Shown here: one piece after another, positions 59,888 through 64,000 of the stretch
Position numbering within the stretch: position 1 is the stretch's first letter
Layout: each line of letters starts with the position of its first letter
Assembly (NCBI GenBank): GCA_963971405.1
Contig: OZ020484.1
Coordinates: forward strand, 13,330,001-13,394,000
DNA from: Psococerastis gibbosa
Taxonomy: Eukaryota > Arthropoda > Insecta > Psocodea > Psocidae
Direction: 5' to 3'
Length of the DNA stretch: 64,000 bases
The notes under the pieces: generated by a model
Told to the model about the DNA's origin: nothing
Seen by the model: the letters and a program-made list of their open reading frames with translations, nothing else
The model's database searches: none
Translations under genes and position numbers: made by a program

Positions 59888-60485
59888 TGCCAATAGCCAT
59901 ACCAAGTTGAATCCACCAGAACAGAGCCTGTTCAAAAATGCAGCAAACTTGGTAGTGTACACAGCGTTGGTAGGGGACGTGATAACGCGATGAGACTACC
60001 AATCAGTAATTTAATGAATTCTTTATTACACATATTATTATCTACACATTTTTGCCATTATCAGGGCATCCCCAAGCCTAATGGGGAGTGTCAAAGTGAG
60101 TGGTCACTTCCGAATTATTCGTGTGACTTTACTATGTTCCCCAAGTGGTTCGGAATCCACTATAATCAGGAGGTCCACTCCGTCCTTTGGTCCTTGTTCG
60201 TCGGTCCCGAACCGTACATCCCTAATCTTTCGGTTGGGGTGCTCAGTTTTAACATTACTACATGGTTAGGGTAGAATCAGCCGGCCGCCATACCAAGTTG
60301 AATCCAGTGGACCAGAGCAGGTTCAAAGCTGCAGATAAATTGGTCATGTGCACAGTGCCGGTAGGGAAACATGGTAGGACTTGTCCTGGTCACCTCCGAA
60401 CTAATCGTGTGACTTCACTGTGTTTCCCAAGTGGTTCGGAATCCACTATAATCAGGAGGTCCACTGGAGTCCTATGGGCCCTCAC
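59888..60485 (-). repeat. Tandem repeat family X, locus X3
   Basis: Two units in reverse orientation to X1, about 59895-60185 (diverged, with an insertion) and 60287-60478. The second is very close to the unit at 27115-27297 (accaagttgaatcca, accagagcaggttcaaagctg, catggtagg, cgtgtgacttcac, ccaagtggttcggaatccac). Confidence 0.8.
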
Positions 60486-60559
60486 CGTGGCCTGGGACTG
60501 TGTCAAACCATACTACTACTAGGGTAGAATCAGAAAATATTTAATAAGCCAAACACGGT

Positions 60560-60804
60560 TGCGTGAATAAAAAATGTTTTATTCTTGGAAGCTACAAAAT
60601 GTATGACATCACAGAACATTTAAGCGTAATGCTCGTCAGCCTCAGTTGTTATGAGGCATGGTTTGCCAATACAATAATACATTAATAATAAAAATAATAA
60701 TATCAGTCGCATTCAAAATAGTCAGTCCTTTATCGGTGCGAATCAAATGAAATATCCTGTTTGTTCGTCAACGACTGTGGTCGTGCGTGCTCCACTCCTT
60801 ATTC
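60560..60804 (-). other. Candidate terminal exon / 3' UTR of the hexamerin gene
   Basis: On the minus strand a good acceptor (ttccttttcag, exon from 60804) precedes about 245 bases ending at a poly(A) signal. If joined to the weak donor AAG|GTATAG at 61384/61383, the protein would end one residue later (Glu, then TAA) instead of Val then TAG. Without splicing this region is simply distal 3' UTR or flank. Confidence 0.35.
60578..60583 (-). terminator. Poly(A) signal AATAAA
   Basis: Canonical AATAAA on the minus strand about 800 bases past the hexamerin stop codon and about 220 bases past the candidate terminal acceptor. It sits just before repeat X3. Confidence 0.45.
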
Positions 60805-61378
60805 CTGAAAAGGAACATTAACCGACATTTAAATCAGTACACAGAGTTCCACAGAGAAAAATACAATGGGTTGCATGAACTATAAAAATTGATAAGAGAA
60901 ACTAGTGCAAACTTATAGTAATAACCCTGTAAAAGCGCTCAGTGGAATATTATATTACAGTACCTGCTCTAATTTCGTTTAGAAACGTTTTAAAATTGCA
61001 AGCCGTACGAGGGAAATGAAATGCGAAATGCAAAATTGCCGTACTTAGGGAATCGATACACAATCATTTACTCAAAAAATTGATAGTGGATATGTCAGTA
61101 ACAGCGCCATTGAAAAAATATATATTTGTGGACTTTTCTACTAAGTAGCCTATATGTTTAATTTCTAAAATTAATAACGTGACTAGCATAGAGAAACCCT
61201 CACATGGATTGACGGGTATGGCGATTTCTGAGTCCTGAGATAAATGTGGTCATTGGAATTTAGGTAGGGTGAATTATTTAGAACTTGCCGCACGTTACTA
61301 CGTACAGTACAAAGAAATAAATGGAAATATTTCTACATCCTTGCAAGATAACTCTACAAGTTCAGCTGGCAGTATAAA

Positions 61379-64000
61379 CTATACCTTGGTAGATTGGTTG
61401 GTAATATCTTCAGCACGCTTGTGGAAGATGATGACGTCCTTCTCGTAGAAGTTGGGAACATAGAATTGAGTCTCATCGATTACACGGTCGAAGGGGTATC
61501 CCATGGCATGCTGGTCTTGGTAGGAAAGTCCGTAGCCAGTTCCGCAGCCCATGTAGCTACCATCGTACTTGACGGCCTCAGTCTTGGCGGGGGTAATGGC
61601 TACAAAGAAGGTGAAGGGCATACCACCACGCTTGGCCTTGGGGAGGAGGAAACGGTGGGGGAATCCGCAGTGACGGTCGATTTCTTCGACGTAGTACTGA
61701 GTCTTGCCCTGAAGAGCTTCGGTAACATTCTTGTAGAGGTCCCGGATGGAAGTGTAGTCGTCAATGGCAGTGAAAATATCACGGGAGTTGCGAATGATGG
61801 TGCTTTGTCCAGCGGTCACTGCAAATGAAGTAATTGCGGATGAGCGAAACTGACATTGCCACATAGAGTACATATCTACTTAATTTATAAGCCTATACAA
61901 GAAAATGTGTCACTGAAAGAAAGCTAGTGATGAAAACAGAGCAGTAATACGGTAGTCTACTTACATTTGTATGGGAACCGGTCAAGCTCGACCATCAGGC
62001 GCCTCTTCTCGTTGATACTAAGAACGCGGCCTTCAGCATCATATTTAGGTCCAAGGAAGACTCGAACGGTGACATCATCAGTCTTGTCTGACTCAACATT
62101 GATCTTGTAGGTAAAAGCCTTGTGGTTCAGACGGTATTGACGGGCCTTGATGACCAAATCCTCTTCCATCTTGCTCATGTAAACGGCACTGCTGATGTCA
62201 AAGTCGAACTTCTCGAAGTAAGTGATGAGCTTTTCAATGTCAAGGGATTCGATTTTCACTCCTGGGTAGGTAAGGTCCTCGCGCATGTAACGGGGGAGGA
62301 TAGATTTGTAGCGCAGATACAGGCGAGAAAGGGAGGCCATGAATCGGTAGTAGATAGGGTCACGGAGAACGGTCTCAAAGTGCTCAAGAACTCCAGGTGC
62401 AACCTTGTTGGTATGGTAGGGATCAACGATGTGTCCAAGGAGTTGGAGAGAGAGTTGGTATAGCTTTCCGTAATAGTTGTAGTTGACAGAGTCAACAGTA
62501 GATTCAATGAGCTGACCAAGAGCATCCATTCCGCGGGCATCAGTTAGGTAGAACTTTTCTCCAGTCTTCTTGTAAACAAATCCAAGATCAATAGCGTCAC
62601 GAATGCGCCTTTCGAAGTCTTCAACAAGCTGGACTTCGTAAGAGTTGTATTTCTTGACATCGACGTAGTCAGCGCGAACAGGGAAATCTTCACCGTTAGG
62701 ATAACGGAGTCTAGGATTGTAGCCTGTCTCAAGGGGCAAGTCGTAGTTAAGTACATCAATATCAAGAAGGTCATTGGAGAAGCGCTCGAGGATGTACCTG
62801 GCAAAGAGCTGCATGTGGTTGTAGAAGAAAAGTTCACCGCGACGTTCGGTCTTGTAGCCGTAAGTGGAGTTCATCCAGAAGGGGCTATCTAGGTGCATGT
62901 AGTTATAATATGTGTTGAGAGCGATGTCTTCGGTGAAATAAGCAAGGCGGTCTTCAGGAGTACCGTGGTGAAGAGTCTCATAGCCGTACATGTTGGATCT
63001 GTAGTTGTAGTGTTTCTCGTTGTCTTGGTATTGGTAGAATGGGTATAGACTAGTCTTGTTTACTGGAATGACAAGGACGTTGCTGTACTCGGAGACGGGA
63101 AGGAGCTGACGCTTCATTAGAGCAGCTTCAACAACCTCAGCATCGACGAAGAGTTGGGGATAGACTTCGTAAGGAGCGGGCAGAACAAGGCCAGTGAGAT
63201 CCTCACGGTGGAGAACAGCCACGGATAGGGCATAGTAGAACTGGCCAGGATTGATGTGAACGCGAGCCCAAGCAGCGGTGTTGTAGAAGGTTTCGAAGTC
63301 GATAGCGTAGTAAAAGAGGTCAAAAAGGCTGATAGCCTCCTTTCTTTGCTGATCATAAAGGATGGAAAAGACTTGGTTGTGTGGGAGTAAACCCTTCTTG
63401 TAGTAACTTACGAAAGTCTTGACGGCATCAGTGTTCTGCAAGCATAATGACAATACTGATTGTTATGAACAATATGTACAGTTGCACACGCACGTCTACA
63501 TTACGTTATAGGTTCTACGTCAATTACACTCGTAGAGCAATTGCCAGGCATAAGTTCTAAATGTAAACTTATCTAAACTTATCTTTCAAAGTGAACTACC
63601 CAACTGATTTTAAAACATTAGGGTAAGTTATTAGGGCTACGGTATTGGGTTCACTCATCCTTTCAACCAATTTCTTATTGTACTAAGTAACAATGAACTC
63701 GTTTGTTATTTACAGTGCAGGGCTAGTGGGACCCTGCCAGATAAGTCTACGTAAGTTCCCAATCTCGCAGCTTGAATAATAGGCGTAAGGGTTGTTCAAA
63801 TAGCAGACTGCTAACCTAAATGGCAGGTATTGTGGTAGTAAATAGGGACACTACATTTTAGCCTGTAACATATACATTTCAAAATTAGCTTCTTGCCCTG
63901 TGCCTTTTAAGTAAGCTATTAGTTGGATCCTGACTTATTACTTACGTTGTATTTGGCAAGATTGGCTTGAATGTCATAGGACTCAGCAATGTCACGGATT
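61379..64000 (-). CDS. Hexamerin (arylphorin-like storage protein), 3' part
   Basis: A member of the hemocyanin superfamily. Hexamerins are secreted hexameric haemolymph proteins that store amino acids for moulting and egg production. Three exons fit: 64000-63946 (partial, IRDIAESYDIQANLAKYN, donor AAC|GTAAGT), 63435-61965 (acceptor tgcttgcag, donor AAAT|GTAAGT, phase 1) and 61818-61379 (acceptor catttgcag), giving about 650 residues. The 5' exon(s) with the signal peptide lie outside. Exon 2 covers the end of the N domain, the middle domain and the start of the beta-rich C domain (LNHKAFTYKINV, VRVFLGPKYD). Exon 3 gives NSRD, CGFPHRFLLPKAKRGGMPF and MGYPFDR. Copper ligands: site A reads Y177, H181, H207, and site B reads Y326, L330, M366 (exon-2 numbering), so dioxygen binding is lost. 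About 51 Tyr and 27 Phe in 491 residues. N-glycosylation motifs NKT and NST. Alternative: crustacean cryptocyanin. Confidence 0.93.
61819..61964 (-). other. Hexamerin intron (146 bp)
   Basis: GTAAGT at the 5' side and catttgcag at the 3' side. Splicing joins T to TG and gives a Leu codon (PYK-L-TAGQSTIIRNSRD), restoring the family-typical junction. Reading through would end at a stop three codons past the donor. Confidence 0.9.
63436..63945 (-). other. Hexamerin intron (510 bp)
   Basis: Donor AAC|GTAAGT and acceptor tgcttgcag|AAC, phase 0, joining AKYN to NTDAVKTF. No repeat or RNA gene is recognised inside. Confidence 0.88.

Noticed and set aside
61394..62463. Plus-strand frames of 144 and 113 codons over the hexamerin exons
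   Set aside because: Antisense shadows. The minus-strand frame matches a well-known family and has correct splice sites.
61379..64000. Functional hemocyanin
   Set aside because: All three copper-B ligands and one copper-A ligand are replaced.

Overview
The window looks like a gene-poor, transposon-rich stretch of an AT-rich arthropod nuclear genome. The only host gene I can support is the 3' part of a hexamerin-type storage-protein gene on the minus strand at the right edge (61379-64000, continuing beyond the window). It belongs to the hemocyanin superfamily but has lost all three copper-B histidines and one copper-A histidine, and it is rich in Tyr and Phe. Hexamerins of this kind are typical of insects; a crustacean cryptocyanin (pseudohemocyanin) is the main alternative, so I infer a hexapod, probably hemimetabolous, without naming a species.

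The best defined element is an apparently intact hAT-superfamily DNA transposon at 49259-52473. It has perfect 13-bp terminal inverted repeats (CAGGCCCGGCCCG), a perfect 8-bp target-site duplication (CAAAGGAT) and one uninterrupted 812-residue transposase with a TTF/ZMYM-type zinc finger, a DUF4371-like catalytic core and a hAT C-terminal dimerisation region. A 5'-leader intron and a strong GC-rich hairpin lie between its promoter-side end and the start codon.

Most of the rest is non-autonomous or decayed mobile DNA. (a) Seven small hAT-type elements have recognisable CA...TG inverted ends and 8-bp duplications (6432, 13214, 17532, 23068, 27992, 33111, 34599), most carrying poly(G)/poly(C) tracts. 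(b) Four ~0.8-0.95 kb copies of an undescribed repeat, here called R (12280, 30189, 43411, 58170), plus relics, carry a poly(C) tract next to a perfect TGACGTCA site. (c) Fold-back MITEs occur at 4689-5067, 11593, 22395, 31955 and 59561. (d) A tRNA-Glu-like SINE, here S1, has about seven copies. (e) Other families are a second tRNA-like family near 8.1 and 47.5-47.9 kb, a tandem ~180-bp repeat X near 27, 43 and 60 kb, and 3'-end scraps of non-LTR retrotransposons near 5.2, 24.3, 31.8 and 56.0 kb.

Layout: 0-49 kb is intergenic or intronic repeat territory with no supportable host exon; 49.3-52.5 kb is the hAT transposon; 52.5-60.5 kb is repeats again; 60.5-64 kb is the hexamerin gene. Long unassigned stretches are listed as such. 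Short open reading frames there lack recognisable domains, splice context or codon-level support and were not called as genes.
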